This document shows positions 30,301-34,346 of a DNA stretch of 64,000 nucleotides, piece by piece. This DNA comes from Pycnopodia helianthoides (taxonomy: Eukaryota > Echinodermata > Asteroidea > Forcipulatida > Asteriidae), in the NCBI GenBank assembly GCA_032158295.1, contig CM063258.1, positions 5,970,583 through 6,034,582 of the forward strand. Reading direction: 5' to 3'. The notes beneath the pieces are model-generated. The model was not told the DNA's origin. It made no database searches and saw only the letters and a program-made list of their open reading frames with translations. The position numbers were made by a program, and so were the translations under genes. Numbering within the stretch: the first letter of the stretch is position 1; each line of letters begins with the position of its first letter.

Positions 30301-31178
30301 GCACGAACCCGCATAATTAATCATAATAGTATATAGTCTTATTTAGCGTATCTACCAATGAGGTATTCAAAGCGCTTGAACAAACAGGAACATTTTAAGA
30401 CATGTTTTTAAATTTTTATGACTTATGAGACTAATTTATGTTACACCTTGTAACTGTAAGGGTTTACAAGGTGCCGCAGCGCATTTAGCAGCCACTGCCA
30501 GAAACACCGGGGCAAACCCATTCTCTTAGTGATAAGTGTAATTGGGTTCTTTTATGTGTATTACACAACACACAGGACCTACGGCTCTACGTCCCATGCG
30601 AAGGACAAAGCAATAATGGTTAAGTGTCAAGACTGGGACTCACAAACCCACACTCTATTGATCAGAAACACCAGAGCTCGAGTCCGGTGCTCTTAACCGC
30701 TCGACAATAACACGCCACGATGACCCTTCTTCATTGTACAGCGCCTGTCGGTACCTGCCAGAATTGGTCGCTTCATGCCAAGTTTGTTTTGCCAATATTT
30801 ATTCAACCCATCAAAGTCAAGCAAAAACCATTGGGTTTTGATAGTTTTGGGGTGATGCTGGATCAGGGGAACACTGCACCGTGGACAAAATCATTCTGTG
30901 AACTTTGGGAAAAGATTGCCGAATCCGAACCCCGTCTTCTCATTCATTATGACCAAAATGGCTGTCAGATTTGGCATCTTTTCCTAATTTTTGTTATTGA
31001 AATACCTATACAATGAAATTGAGTTTTCATCCTTACCTTCATCCTACAGGAATACTTGAGTGCATTTGACAAGAACCTGGCTGAAATTGACCTGCAGAGG
31101 GATGAGCAGTTAACAGCAGAGTCCAGATGGCTTGAAAGCTGGCAAAGATCCGTCCAGAAAGTCAAAGATTTGTACTAA
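81..31178 (+). CDS. CCDC180: CCDC180 (coiled-coil domain containing 180), 25 exons, 5'-partial
   Basis: Hand-assembled exons: 81-340, 1370-1489, 2150-2318, 2612-2734, 3636-3809, 4348-4463, 4930-5056, 6189-6341, 7036-7086, 8026-8276, 8694-8775, 9339-9613, 10192-10338, 10928-11104, 12583-12765, 13997-14294, 15526-15762, 16997-17074, 17857-17923, 20483-20627, 21114-21274, 21388-21525, 21712-21823, 22308-22552, 31050-31178. They total about 4.0 kb, or about 1,340 codons; vertebrate CCDC180 is about 1,650 residues, so roughly 300 N-terminal residues lie upstream. The product is mostly charged alpha-helix and coiled coil. The early exons fit the DUF4455 region and the exons from 17857 to 21823 fit DUF4456. 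The human orthologue is little studied; a role in cilia or sperm flagella is inferred only. GT-AG borders and phases agree at all junctions except into exon 15 and within exon 16, where a one-base shift is needed. Recognition is from remembered family sequence, not a search. Confidence 0.85.
341..1369. other. CCDC180 intron 1, with a short inverted-repeat element
   Basis: Mostly AT-rich sequence without coding signal. At 714-847 an element of 134 bases is bounded by matching inverted ends (CTGCCTGCCGG and its complement, extending imperfectly to about 22 bases), the form of a small MITE. Near 610-630 is a match to the repeat motif around CTTTGCATGGTG seen again at 26,775 and 52,180. Confidence 0.5.
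714..847. mobile_element. Short MITE-like inverted-repeat element
   Basis: Left end CTGCCTGCCGGTGCACGTGT faces its complement near 826-847 (CTCACCGGCAGGCAG). No coding capacity. No flanking duplication was resolved. Confidence 0.5.
1370..1489 (+). CDS. CCDC180: CCDC180 exon 2 of window
   Basis: Acceptor CGACAG, donor GTAAGG at 1490. It completes a Thr codon, then reads LFMQSKEVKNPPRIGFLLED and onward, ending two bases into an Arg codon. The phase matches both neighbours. Confidence 0.85.
1571..1782. mobile_element. Foldback repeat, family with AGTTCTGAAAAGAACT core
   Basis: Contains GAGTAGATTTCGGAACTCGG, the hairpin AGTTCTGAAAAGAACT and, about 100 bases on, the inverted counterpart GCAGGACACTTCTTTTGAGA. 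The same family occurs at 23,780-23,960, 43,735-43,925 and 63,730-64,000. Confidence 0.55.
1783..1980. mobile_element. Truncated TTAA MITE (AGGAACATTACAG family)
   Basis: Matches one half of the full elements at 12,975, 19,352 and 40,918, from GTTGAATCTATACGATTTCA to the terminal AATTCTGTAATGTTCCTTTA. The other terminus is missing. Confidence 0.65.
2150..2318 (+). CDS. CCDC180: CCDC180 exon 3 of window
   Basis: Acceptor TTCTTGCAG, donor GTAAGA at 2319. It reads EMKPPGSTKTAVYQWNKRL, then a helical segment rich in Gln, Leu and Lys. It ends on a codon boundary. Confidence 0.85.
2345..2447 (-). mobile_element. tRNA-derived SINE fragment, second family
   Basis: On the minus strand it starts with TCTAGATAGCTCAGTTGGTA (A box) and has a degenerate B box, then CTTGTCAATTTTTCTTCGTT. 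Related copies lie at 16,640, 20,883 and 37,365. It abuts the donor side of CCDC180 exon 3. Confidence 0.6.
2612..2734 (+). CDS. CCDC180: CCDC180 exon 4 of window
   Basis: Acceptor TTGGTGTAG, donor GTAAGT. Exactly 41 codons, phase 0 to 0 (EELLEAGVSTEEKVQQVIEE...). The acidic helical composition suits a coiled-coil protein. Confidence 0.8.
3636..3809 (+). CDS. CCDC180: CCDC180 exon 5 of window
   Basis: Acceptor ATCCACAG, donor GTAGGA. 58 codons, phase 0 to 0; contains FAQGAAHLWDVHEIGLAKKE followed by a highly charged helix (RELQERLEECRHDHDNQNQ). Confidence 0.85.
3900..4195 (-). pseudogene. LINE reverse-transcriptase C-terminal relic
   Basis: The minus-strand reading includes LNRLRTGYRRCRVLMQRWGS, then ACECGQEQTMEQLLVCPLL and RTRACVEH. 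The order R-T-G-Y, W-G, C-x-C-G-x-x-x-Q-T-x-x-H/Q-L-L-x-x-C-P is the typical C-terminal tail after the RT domain of animal non-LTR retrotransposons. It ends in a GAAGAAGAAG-type 3' run on the minus strand. No full element is present. Confidence 0.7.
4348..4463 (+). CDS. CCDC180: CCDC180 exon 6 of window
   Basis: Acceptor TTTCTCTGCAG, donor GTACGC. Reads DMEANLDIIMDRLRQESSED and continues helical. Ends two bases into a Ser codon completed by the next exon. Confidence 0.85.
4597..4925 (+). mobile_element. tRNA-Leu-like SINE
   Basis: Head GTGGCCGAGG, anticodon-like ACTCAAG, B box GGTTCAAATCCC, body TGTCCTTGAGCAAGACACT and a tail leading into TTATTACTATTATTAT. The tail ends two bases before the exon 7 acceptor. 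Confidence 0.75.
4930..5056 (+). CDS. CCDC180: CCDC180 exon 7 of window
   Basis: Acceptor ATCATACAG, donor GTAAGA. Reads YERFHKDQMRIVKDYPDMVK and on to FYEVDRLHPT. The acceptor directly follows the ATT-rich tail of a SINE (4597-4925), so part of its polypyrimidine context may be repeat-derived. Confidence 0.85.
5103..5592. mobile_element. Composite MITE of the GGGCCCAATTTCA family with an internal insert
   Basis: Left end GGGCCCAATTTCACGGCTCT, right end CAGCCATAAAATTGGGTCC. Inside are a CAT/TTA microsatellite and, at 5222-5476, an 84-codon open frame on the minus strand of no recognised family. A close relative is at 43,398-43,650. Confidence 0.5.
5888..6080. mobile_element. MITE, GGGCCCAATTTCATAGAGCT family
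   Basis: Ends GGGCCCAATTTCATAGAGCT and its complement at 6060-6080. The inner part has CTTAAGCA, GGATACCAGTCA and GGTAACCTTATTCTGGTAAG, a signature repeated in at least eight copies in the window. Confidence 0.75.
6189..6341 (+). CDS. CCDC180: CCDC180 exon 8 of window
   Basis: Acceptor TGATTTCTAG, donor GTAAGT. 51 codons, phase 0 to 0. It starts acidic (ERLQQIEQEMSEEAK), then turns very basic (SRGKKNLKKKTPRG) and Ser/Pro-rich, probably a disordered linker between helical regions. Confidence 0.85.
7036..7086 (+). CDS. CCDC180: CCDC180 exon 9 of window (17 codons)
   Basis: Acceptor TTCCTACAG, donor GTAAGA. Phase 0 to 0, encoding TSISQAKIKWKKAFSKR. Because its length is a multiple of three and it sits in a basic linker, skipping it would keep the frame. 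The 300 bases before it are C/T-rich. Confidence 0.75.
7291..7662. mobile_element. MITE with CAGGGCTCGAATTTG termini
   Basis: Bounded by CAGGGCTCGAATTTG and its complement CAAATTCGAGCCCTG. TAGGG lies on both outer sides. Inner GGACAAGTCCGGCGGTCTTG matches the inverted copy at 24,262-24,613. It interrupts a degenerate GGGCCCAATTT-family MITE. Confidence 0.7.
8026..8276 (+). CDS. CCDC180: CCDC180 exon 10 of window
   Basis: Acceptor TTAATTTTTAG, donor GTGAGT at 8277. 83 codons plus two bases: a globular-looking segment (VLATNKGTTFYVLTIAGEHG) with beta-prone residues, unlike the helical neighbours, ending HELFGELRKV. Confidence 0.85.
8332..8500 (+). mobile_element. tRNA-Leu-like SINE, 5'-truncated
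   Basis: B box GGTTCGAATCCCGG, then GGCACTTGTGTCCTCGAGCA, TAATTGCTTC and GGGTACCTG. It starts about 50 bases after the exon 10 donor. Confidence 0.65.
8694..8775 (+). CDS. CCDC180: CCDC180 exon 11 of window
   Basis: Acceptor TTTTCTTCTAG, donor GTACAT. Reads MRLEFLNHLEAWSVEAVERA and NNVVAAK. An ATA-repeat SINE tail begins about five bases after the donor. Confidence 0.85.
8780..9217 (-). mobile_element. tRNA-Leu-like SINE, near full length
   Basis: On the minus strand: head GTCGTGGCCGAGCGGATAAG, ACTCAAGCTCTGGTG, B box GGTTCGAGTCCC, body with GACGTAAAGCCGTTGG and a 3' part with AGCGCTATATAAG leading into ATT repeats. About 435 bases. The tail begins five bases from the exon 11 donor. Confidence 0.8.
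9339..9613 (+). CDS. CCDC180: CCDC180 exon 12 of window
   Basis: Acceptor TTTTTTGACTAG, donor GTAAGT. 91 codons plus two bases. Contains LDLRLHLHGPRAKRAELDIH and a long His/Arg/Glu-rich helix (HNRLAEKFRDEIDALEEVF). It is GC-rich compared with the flanking introns. Confidence 0.88.
9712..9868. mobile_element. Degenerate GGGCCCAATTT-family MITE
   Basis: Inner signature GGTTACCAGCCAAAGTACCT and GTGGTATCC, and the terminal TTGAAATTGGGCACTG are recognisable; the left terminus has decayed. Confidence 0.5.
10192..10338 (+). CDS. CCDC180: CCDC180 exon 13 of window
   Basis: Acceptor TTTCTATTTAG, donor GTAAGT. Reads LVALSNQVSTKVETHMDVIR and RQYLDDTLQMLRESNARF. Phases match both neighbours. Confidence 0.85.
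10450..10712. repeat. Tandem repeat, period about 116 bp, 2.2 copies
   Basis: GTAGATGCATTCACCACATG occurs at about 10,454 and 10,570 and a third, diverged start GTAGATGCGTTCACC at 10,687. The copies also share GATGAGAT and GTCAGACAGTAAGAGGGTTG. Inside CCDC180 intron 13. Confidence 0.8.
10928..11104 (+). CDS. CCDC180: CCDC180 exon 14 of window
   Basis: Acceptor TTTACCCTCAG, donor GTAAGT. Contains FSDGGNFSPHEVDSYKKKLE and AEGFVMADLEGMEARRLEQ. It ends two bases into an Arg codon, but the next exon opens in the wrong frame. Confidence 0.85.
11190..11600 (+). pseudogene. CR1/L2-type LINE reverse-transcriptase relic
   Basis: Readings in shifted plus frames give LQWLP, CKILLLTYMSLSGVAPAYLTF and, further on, pieces resembling S-R-T-I-R-D-W-G and A-G-P-L-Y-Q-Q-P, the usual end of CR1/L2-like RTs (x-L-x-W-L-P-V ... 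K-I-L-L-L-T-Y-K). Several stops and shifts mark it as dead. It lies in the intron before the frameshifted exon 15. Confidence 0.6.
12310..12580 (+). repeat. Degenerate minisatellite of AATCC-type units
   Basis: About 270 bases built from variants of AATCCGAT, AATCCAGATCC and CCAATTCC with units of roughly 6-14 bases. It gives fortuitous open frames (NPDPI repeats on plus, tryptophan-rich on minus). It runs right into the exon 15 acceptor and replaces the normal polypyrimidine context apart from the last 15 bases. Confidence 0.8.
12583..12765 (+). CDS. CCDC180: CCDC180 exon 15 of window, apparent one-base deletion near its start
   Basis: Acceptor CCTTGCTTTAG. The clear coding frame is DLTFIEKLTRWLTNTQVKVK and on to ACEKPNLDKE, which joins exon 16 in phase. 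Joining exon 14 (ends two bases into a codon) instead gives RFKHISLT and then a stop. One extra base between about 12,588 and 12,594 would give an uninterrupted reading of the type R-F-K-x-H-L-F-D-L-T-F-I. The donor GTCGGT is weak. Either an assembly indel, a polymorphism, or an unseen micro-exon explains this. Confidence 0.75.
12975..13369. mobile_element. TTAA-flanked MITE, AGGAACATTACAG family, full length
   Basis: TTAAAGGAACATTACAGAAT at the left, its complement at the right, TTAA at both edges, 395 bases. Full copies are also at 19,352-19,743 and 40,918-41,312. TTAA targeting is known of piggyBac and Kolobok transposases; no transposase is encoded. Confidence 0.85.
13997..14294 (+). CDS. 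CCDC180: CCDC180 exon 16 of window, apparent one-base frameshift inside
   Basis: Acceptor ATACCACTCAG, donor GTGAGT at 14295. The first part reads QITPLQLLESLKAIFQAFDD through KVAFIGDDKPQN and then runs to a stop at about 14,207. The last part is open in another frame (KSAKPQIEDSAVSLIKNILT) and only that frame joins exon 17. The switch lies around 14,170-14,200, next to the run CAAAACAACAG, and needs one added base. Confidence 0.7.
14877..15245. repeat. Tandem dimer of a 186-bp tRNA-like repeat with inner inverted repeat
   Basis: Two copies, starting CCCGGTGATGTACAAGAGGC (14,879) and CCCGGTGACGTACAAGAGGC (15,063). Each has CCCGGTGA...GAGGCC facing GGCCTCTCGTCACCGGG. Each also has B-box-like motifs on both strands (GGTTCGAATCC on minus, GGTTCGAGTCCCAC on plus). 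Probably a SINE-derived unit duplicated in place. Confidence 0.7.
15336..15602 (+). repeat. Tandem duplication of the start of CCDC180 exon 17
   Basis: Copy 1 (about 15,328-15,455) and copy 2 (about 15,463-15,601) share GGAAATTTGTCCTTCCCCTT, an AATCTGCA(A/G)G acceptor region and AAAGTGAAAATGACTGGGGA through CCCCTTACCCCA. In copy 1 the acceptor reads CTGCAAG rather than CTGCAGG. The coding reading SQEVKVKMTGDGDTLGDVPL is intact in copy 1 but runs into intron. Confidence 0.8.
15526..15762 (+). CDS. CCDC180: CCDC180 exon 17 of window
   Basis: Acceptor AATCTGCAG, donor GTAAGT. Reads SQKMKVKMTGDGDTLGDVPL, then a Gly/Pro and basic linker to GNPRRIASG. Its first ~75 bases and the preceding intron end are duplicated about 135 bases upstream. 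Confidence 0.8.
15799..16150 (+). mobile_element. tRNA-Leu-like SINE, full length
   Basis: GTCGTGGCCCGAGGGATAAG, GAACTCAAGCTCTGGTGTTT, B box GGTTTGAATCCC, TAATTGCTTCTC, GGGTAAATGGGTACCTGT and 3' AAAGCGCTATATAAA then AT-rich end. It lies 37 bases after the exon 17 donor. Confidence 0.8.
16560..16755 (+). mobile_element. Second-family tRNA-like SINE fragment next to a SINE tail
   Basis: GTCGCAGGTTCAAGTCCCGC (B box), CTAGTCAACTTGTCTTTGTT and TTTCCCTTGTGGTTTATTAC match the copy at 20,883-21,035. Confidence 0.6.
16997..17074 (+). CDS. CCDC180: CCDC180 exon 18 of window
   Basis: Acceptor TTCATTGTAG, donor GTAAGT. Reads VQRNKNTNLKFDQKYYIFGE and KPERET; in phase with both neighbours. Confidence 0.82.
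17124..17505 (+). mobile_element. tRNA-Leu-like SINE with an internal 27-bp tandem
   Basis: GTGTCGTGGCCCAGAGGTCT, B box GGTTCGGGTCCC, TGGGACGTTTAGCCGTAGGC and a 3' part with AAGCGCATTATAAAAACTGC. GTAAAATAACCCAGTTACAC occurs twice in a row at about 17,290 and 17,317. Confidence 0.75.
17857..17923 (+). CDS. CCDC180: CCDC180 exon 19 of window
   Basis: Acceptor CCCTAACCAG, donor GTAAGT. Encodes HFLALIRRILQDALDGLLTT and AD, near the start of the DUF4456-type region; ends on a codon boundary. Confidence 0.82.
18897..19057. mobile_element. Foldback MITE with arms of about 75 bp
   Basis: GGGTTTCACAAAACTCTTCC at the left matches the complement of GGAAGAGTTTTTTGAAATCG at the right. The arms share CTTAGGACTAGTCCTAG and GCTAAGAGA(C/T)AGGACTAGTC almost without mismatch. 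A transcript would form a long hairpin. Confidence 0.8.
19352..19743. mobile_element. TTAA-flanked MITE, AGGAACATTACAG family, full length
   Basis: Inverted relative to the 12,975 copy in its middle part. Both terminal TTAAAGGAACATTACAGAAT sequences are intact. A second MITE family starts at its right TTAA. Confidence 0.85.
19740..20310. mobile_element. TTAA MITE, AGAGGGGCTCC family, with nested SINE tail
   Basis: Left end TTAAAGAGGGGCTCCATGGT and GTGATCCACTCATTTTCC. The right half has TTTTTCCCCACTTTCATGAG, but no clear right terminus. At 20,165-20,256 a SINE 3' end (AAAGGCGCTATATAAATACA plus ATT repeats) is inserted. Confidence 0.6.
20483..20627 (+). CDS. CCDC180: CCDC180 exon 20 of window
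   Basis: Acceptor AATTGTTCAG, donor GTGAGT. Reads LYYRQKGLRPPTRPHAIHDS, then FEQCADVVVAKLQSYFIQAD. This is the most recognisable CCDC180 DUF4456 segment in the window. Confidence 0.9.
20883..21035 (+). mobile_element. tRNA-like SINE, second family
   Basis: GGCTAGATAGCTCAGTTAGT (A box region), B box AGGTTCAAATCCCGC, then CTAGTCAATTTGTCGTTGTT and TTCCTTTGGTTTATTAC. Too degenerate in the anticodon arm to be a working tRNA gene. Confidence 0.65.
21114..21274 (+). CDS. CCDC180: CCDC180 exon 21 of window
   Basis: Acceptor CTCCACAATAG, donor GTAAGG. Reads FREQLERLEILTGRVPPLVI and continues through HLTISKTSLYKVSEDF; DUF4456 region. Confidence 0.88.
21388..21525 (+). CDS. CCDC180: CCDC180 exon 22 of window
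   Basis: Acceptor after a T-run and TAATTAG, donor GTAAGA. 46 codons, phase 0 to 0 (SEHKVLLRPTLGHPHNRNQL ... YMIGVETNSLSLK). The intron before it is only 113 bases. Confidence 0.88.
21712..21823 (+). CDS. CCDC180: CCDC180 exon 23 of window
   Basis: Acceptor TTATTTTTGTAG, donor GTAAGT. Reads ESAKNLGTDFVQELASASEK and LLSMFDSLLTVDEVEIG; probable end of the DUF4456 region. Confidence 0.86.
22308..22552 (+). CDS. CCDC180: CCDC180 exon 24 of window
   Basis: Acceptor GTGTTGAAAG is pyrimidine-poor, donor GTAAGC. Reads RVDPKRLKTSALMRRKKAGL, then GSRQWVGIPVDQLTGKNRPA; a basic, partly disordered segment. An open frame runs on into the intron but that continuation is not coding. Confidence 0.84.
23163..23514. 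mobile_element. TTAA-flanked MITE, AGGTATTGGTACAC family
   Basis: Left TTAAAGGTATTGGTACACTT, right GTGTACAGGGCCTTTAA, TTAA at both edges. Inner CCTGTGAAAGTTTGAGCTCA, GGTCATCGAGGTCACGAGAA resemble the 40,235 element, so the two are related families. Confidence 0.75.
23780..23962. mobile_element. Foldback family fragment with AGTTCTGAAAAGAACT
   Basis: GGTTTGCGGTAACACCATTG, AGAACTTGTCTCGCTGTTTG, GAGTAGATTTTCGGAATTCA and CAGTTCTGAAAAGAACTGTC match, in inverse orientation, the copy at 43,735-43,925. Confidence 0.6.
24262..24613. mobile_element. MITE with CAGGGCTCGAATTTG termini
   Basis: CAGGGCTAGAATTTG at the left and CAAATTCGAGCCCTG at the right, with a 6-bp flanking duplication TACGTT on both sides. 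Inner GCCGGACTTGTCCGGACATG matches the inverted 7,291 copy. Confidence 0.75.
24828..25180 (-). mobile_element. tRNA-Leu-like SINE, diverged
   Basis: Minus strand: GGCCAAGCCATTAAGAGCAC, GACTCAAGCTCTGGTGTTTC, GTGGATTTGAGTCCCAGTTG. The ATT-repeat tail is at 24,828-24,842. Confidence 0.7.
25316..25577. mobile_element. Composite of two GGGCCCAATTTCAT-family MITEs
   Basis: GGGTCCAATTTCATGGCTCT at the left, an inner GGTAAGCAGAGTCATGAAGT junction, then the second body with TTACCAAGGTTACC and right end CTTAAGCAGCTCCATGAAAT then TGGGCCC. One element seems to have inserted into, or recombined with, another. Confidence 0.6.
28033..28190. mobile_element. GGGCCCAATTTCAT-family MITE, partial
   Basis: GGGCCCAGTTTCATAAAGCA, then GGCTACCAGCCGAATACCAT and GACTGGTATCCTGC. 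The right terminus is missing. Confidence 0.55.
30335..30718 (-). mobile_element. tRNA-Leu-like SINE
   Basis: Minus strand: CGTGTTATTGTCGAGCGGTT, GACTCGAGCTCTGGTGTTTC, a disrupted B box, ACGTAGAGCCGTAGGTCCTG and GTTACAAGGTGTAACATAAA toward the 3' end. It ends about 330 bases before the last CCDC180 exon. Confidence 0.75.
31050..31178 (+). CDS. CCDC180: CCDC180 last exon with stop codon
   Basis: Acceptor TTCATCCTACAG; phase 0, in agreement with exon 24. Encodes EYLSAFDKNLAEIDLQRDEQ and ends SVQKVKDLY then TAA at 31,176-31,178. It is separated from exon 24 by 8.5 kb of repeat-rich intron. Confidence 0.85.
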   Translation, partial: EYLSAFDKNLAEIDLQRDEQLTAESRWLESWQRSVQKVKDLY

Positions 31179-31247
31179 AAGAAGAAGGCATGAATGCTGC
31201 CTTTGATTTTCATCTTAAAACTTGTAGAATTTGTAAATATCTGAAGC

Positions 31248-31253
31248 AATAAA
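31248..31253 (+). terminator. CCDC180 polyadenylation signal AATAAA
   Basis: AATAAA lies 70 bases after the CCDC180 stop codon and is followed within 10-25 bases by GT-rich sequence (GAGTTTGGAGGG), the usual layout of an animal cleavage and polyadenylation site. It implies a short 3' UTR. Confidence 0.7.
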
Positions 31254-31802
31254 TTACTTGAGTTTGGAGGGTTGATAAGACAGGCACCATTTTGAATTTG
31301 TGTGGAGGGGTATGGGTCAGGGTACCAGCTGCATTGTAAGCTCCATAAGGGCTATGTGGAAGTATAGTCGGGTAGCCAATCACATCTTCTTAGCAAGGAA
31401 TAACTAGTAAATAAGAAATAATAAACAAATACTATTTTGGGAAAAAGCAATTTAGAGATTGTTCAAATGTTTAAAAGATTATTTTAATTGAAACTTCCGT
31501 TAGAATTCATCCTTCCAATTTTTGATAATACAAATATATGAAGATTATTCTAATCTCAAACGATGTTAAATAAAGTTGTAAATTTTTGCAAAAAAAAGCA
31601 GTAAGATTTTCATGTATATACTAATGTGAAATAAGCCTCAAGTATTATTTTTTTTGGCACTCTAATAAATGATTTGACCTTTTTTCAAGAACCCTACCAT
31701 TTCTGCTACACCAATTATGTGTTATCACAGTTGTTAACTTCTTGGAGCAATTGGGAATCTGTTAATGGTCAAATTTTAAGAGTCTTACAAAAGCTATAAC
31801 AG

Positions 31803-31965
31803 GGCCCAATTTTGTTGAGCTGCTTAAGCATAACAAAATTATGCTTACCAGAATATGGTTACCAGCCAAACTACCAGGTCATAATGTACAATTTGTGACT
31901 GGTACCCTGTGTATTTCTGCTTAGCAGAAACTTGTTAAGCAATATTTTCTGCTGAAGATCCGTCT
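31803..31965. mobile_element. GGGCCCAATTTCAT-family MITE, partial
   Basis: GGGCCCAATTTTGTTGAGCT, GGTTACCAGCCAAACTACCA, GTGACTGGTACCC; the right terminus is missing after CAATATTTTCTGCT. Confidence 0.65.
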
Positions 31966-32529
31966 TCACTTCCATCGAGATATTATTTTGTACTTAAAAA
32001 TTTGATTTTAAAATGGAAATTTGAAATTCTATCCTCAAGTATCTGCATAATCCATCCACATTAATAAAGTTTTGTTCAAAGCTTGTGTATATATTTATTT
32101 GTCAATATACTTTACTCACATGCCGTCCATTTAGTTCTGAGGTTACAAAATTTGATGTAAATTTAAAAATTGTTTACGGGACTTTAAAAAACGGTGCCTT
32201 CTGAAAAGAATTCTGTTTTCACTTTTTGTAATAGTACCATTTCAGGTCAACTAAATATTGTATAATAAACAATGTTTGTGTAAAAAAACAACTTTTTGTT
32301 GTATACAATTGTTTTTCTTGTGACTTATTTTACATAACAACTGTGGAGAAAAAAAAGGATGAATTGGAGATCCAAAATCTTAGTGCTGATACCAATTCAT
32401 CCTGCGATAGTTCTTAAACGCTTTCAAGCTTAGAAAACTTGGAACGGTTCTCCCACATCCCCCTTTTTTAAATACAACACTTCAAGGTATAAAAGACGAT
32501 ACAAGATTTCATCCGTTTTGTAATTTCAA

Positions 32530-32535
32530 TTTATT
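32530..32535 (-). terminator. Candidate distal polyadenylation signal of the receptor gene
   Basis: Minus-strand AATAAA in an AT-rich stretch. If used, the receptor transcript would have a 3' UTR of about 4.3 kb, ending 1.3 kb from the CCDC180 poly(A) signal. The choice between this and the proximal site cannot be made from sequence. Confidence 0.35.
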
Positions 32536-33243
32536 GTGTATCCAGATACACAAAGCATGGTTCATACCCAAAAATAACATGCAAGAAGTATTCCGCTTAA
32601 TTAAAAATACAGTATAAAAAAAACCTTTCATACAAAACAGTTATATACAATGTACAATTCACAAACTTTAAGAGTTCCCAACAAAAGCATGGGACCTTTA
32701 ACTACAAGGCAACTATGAGTGTTCCAGCTACTAAGGCAAGTTTATCATAATCCCTACAATCTTAATACATTTACAGCTAGTGTATTCCCTATTTCAAAAA
32801 TTCCAGGAACTATACCAGGGAAAAGACAAAATATTAATAAAGAAGATGATTTTTATAAAATAGATTTTAAAAAGTTTTCCACAACAACCCTTTCGGGTTT
32901 GTACAATTTCAATTAATTGCATCCGTATTTGTAAACTTCAACATATTAAGAAGTATACAGTTTCAGTAGAAAGGCACCAGTCCATTTTGAATACAGTCTC
33001 ATGTTCAACAAATTCTAGCTACTACAGGGGGCCTTTTCCTAAACCCTGGGTTTAGGTTCAGCTCCTTATTATGCTCATGCAGCAATGCCAAAGCTCTCCA
33101 AAAGAGCAGGGCACCAAACTGAATGAGGGTACCTAAGCTGAAGTTGAAAACCATGTTTTGGAAAAATCTTTAGTGGTTATCTACAATAAAGTCTAAAATA
33201 AACTTATCTTGTGATAAAGTAGTTAATTATTATACTTTATATC

Positions 33244-33432
33244 CACGACCTAATTACATAGAGCTGCTTAAGCACAAAAACTAGCTAAGCACAACAAATT
33301 ATGCTTACAAACATAAGGTTACCAGTCATAACACTATGTACCATCTGTGACTAGTATCCTGCTAATTTTTGCTAAGCAGAATTTTTTAAGGCAATATTTT
33401 CTGCTTAAGCAGCTCTATGAAATTGGGCCCAA
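33244..33432. mobile_element. GGGCCCAATTTCAT-family MITE
   Basis: Left end decayed (CCTAATTACATAGAGCTGCT), body GGTTACCAGTCATAACACTA, right end CTTAAGCAGCTCTATGAAAT then TGGGCCC. It is followed by a 13-base C run. Confidence 0.7.
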
Positions 33433-33781
33433 ACTATAAAGTGCCCCCCCCCCCCGGTATTCCAGAAACTACACAATAAAACACTGTTTAGAAGTACAAA
33501 ATATTTAAATGCACGACACACAGAATATAAATGATGTTATTGCTAATATTTGTTTACATTGCTAATGAGTTGTGATTTCAAAAAGAAGGCACAGCGATGG
33601 ACAAAAACAAGAAAAACATGTTGGTAAAAAAAGGATAGAAAACGCCAATCTTGAAGGAAGGTATTAAATACTACAAAACTTTTAAGTACATAATAGATAC
33701 AAGAATTCTACACACATGTACACTACAATGAAAATCGTTCATTTTAAAGTAACTTCATTCAAAACTTTTAATAGATTAAAT

Positions 33782-34346
33782 TTAAGGAGCTGCTCTAGAA
33801 GGTCAACTTCAGTTTTGCAATGCACTCTTTTTTTTTTCGATGGACAGAGTACCTCATGAAAGTGGAAACAAAAATTATAAGTCTCTTACTTCTCAAAGAC
33901 TACTTTGCAAATACTCGGTGCGCATGAGATAGCCTTCGCTCGTCCCCAGCGCCTTGCCTTAAAACCAAAGGCGCTGGGATGGGCAAACGTATCGTTAACG
34001 TTAATGCTCAGTCCCATGCTCAGTCCCATCATGCATCACACTCACACTGCAAGCACTGCACGCATGACGTACTTCCTGAACAAGAATCTGTGCAAGCTGA
34101 TTAGCCCATCCCAGCGGTCCTGGATAGGCCGCTGGGGCTGAGCGAAGCGTTAGCCGTGGAATGAGGTGCATGCTGGTCTAGCTAGTGACAAATTTTGTCG
34201 TTACCTAGACCAGCATGCACCTCATTCCACGGCTAACGCACGCGTACCGAGTATTTGCAAAGTAGTCTAGTAAAACATTAAGGACTCCCTCTATTGGAAA
34301 AAAAGAACATCACAAAATGGAATTTGACCTTAGAGCCCCACTTTAA
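33782..34346. mobile_element. TTAA MITE (AGAGGGGCTCC family) interrupted by a foldback element
   Basis: The left part (TTAAGGAGCTGCTCTAGAAG, CTCATGAAAGTGGAAACAAA) and right part (AATTTGACCTTAGAGCCCCA then CTTTAA) belong to the 44,670 family. Between them sits an unrelated inverted-repeat element at about 33,897-34,268. Confidence 0.7.
33897..34268. mobile_element. Nested foldback element
   Basis: Outer ends GACTACTTTGCAAATACTCG and its complement. Near the right end (34,148-34,238) is an almost perfect inner palindrome with arms of about 40 bases (TTAGCCGTGGAATGAGGTGC ... GCACCTCATTCCACGGCTAA). CGCTGGGATGGGC also has an inverted partner. Confidence 0.8.

Larger units (their letters stand above)
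22553..31049. other. CCDC180 last intron (8.5 kb): repeats, no supported exon
   Basis: Phase agreement between exons 24 and 25 needs no further exon. It contains MITEs (23,163; 24,262; 25,316; 28,033), SINEs (24,830; 30,335) and foldback sequence (23,780). Related blocks at about 22,745-22,860 and 27,380-27,500 share AATACACACTCTGAATTCC-like sequence. The parts 25,600-27,180 and 28,190-30,330 show nothing I can name. Confidence 0.6.
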
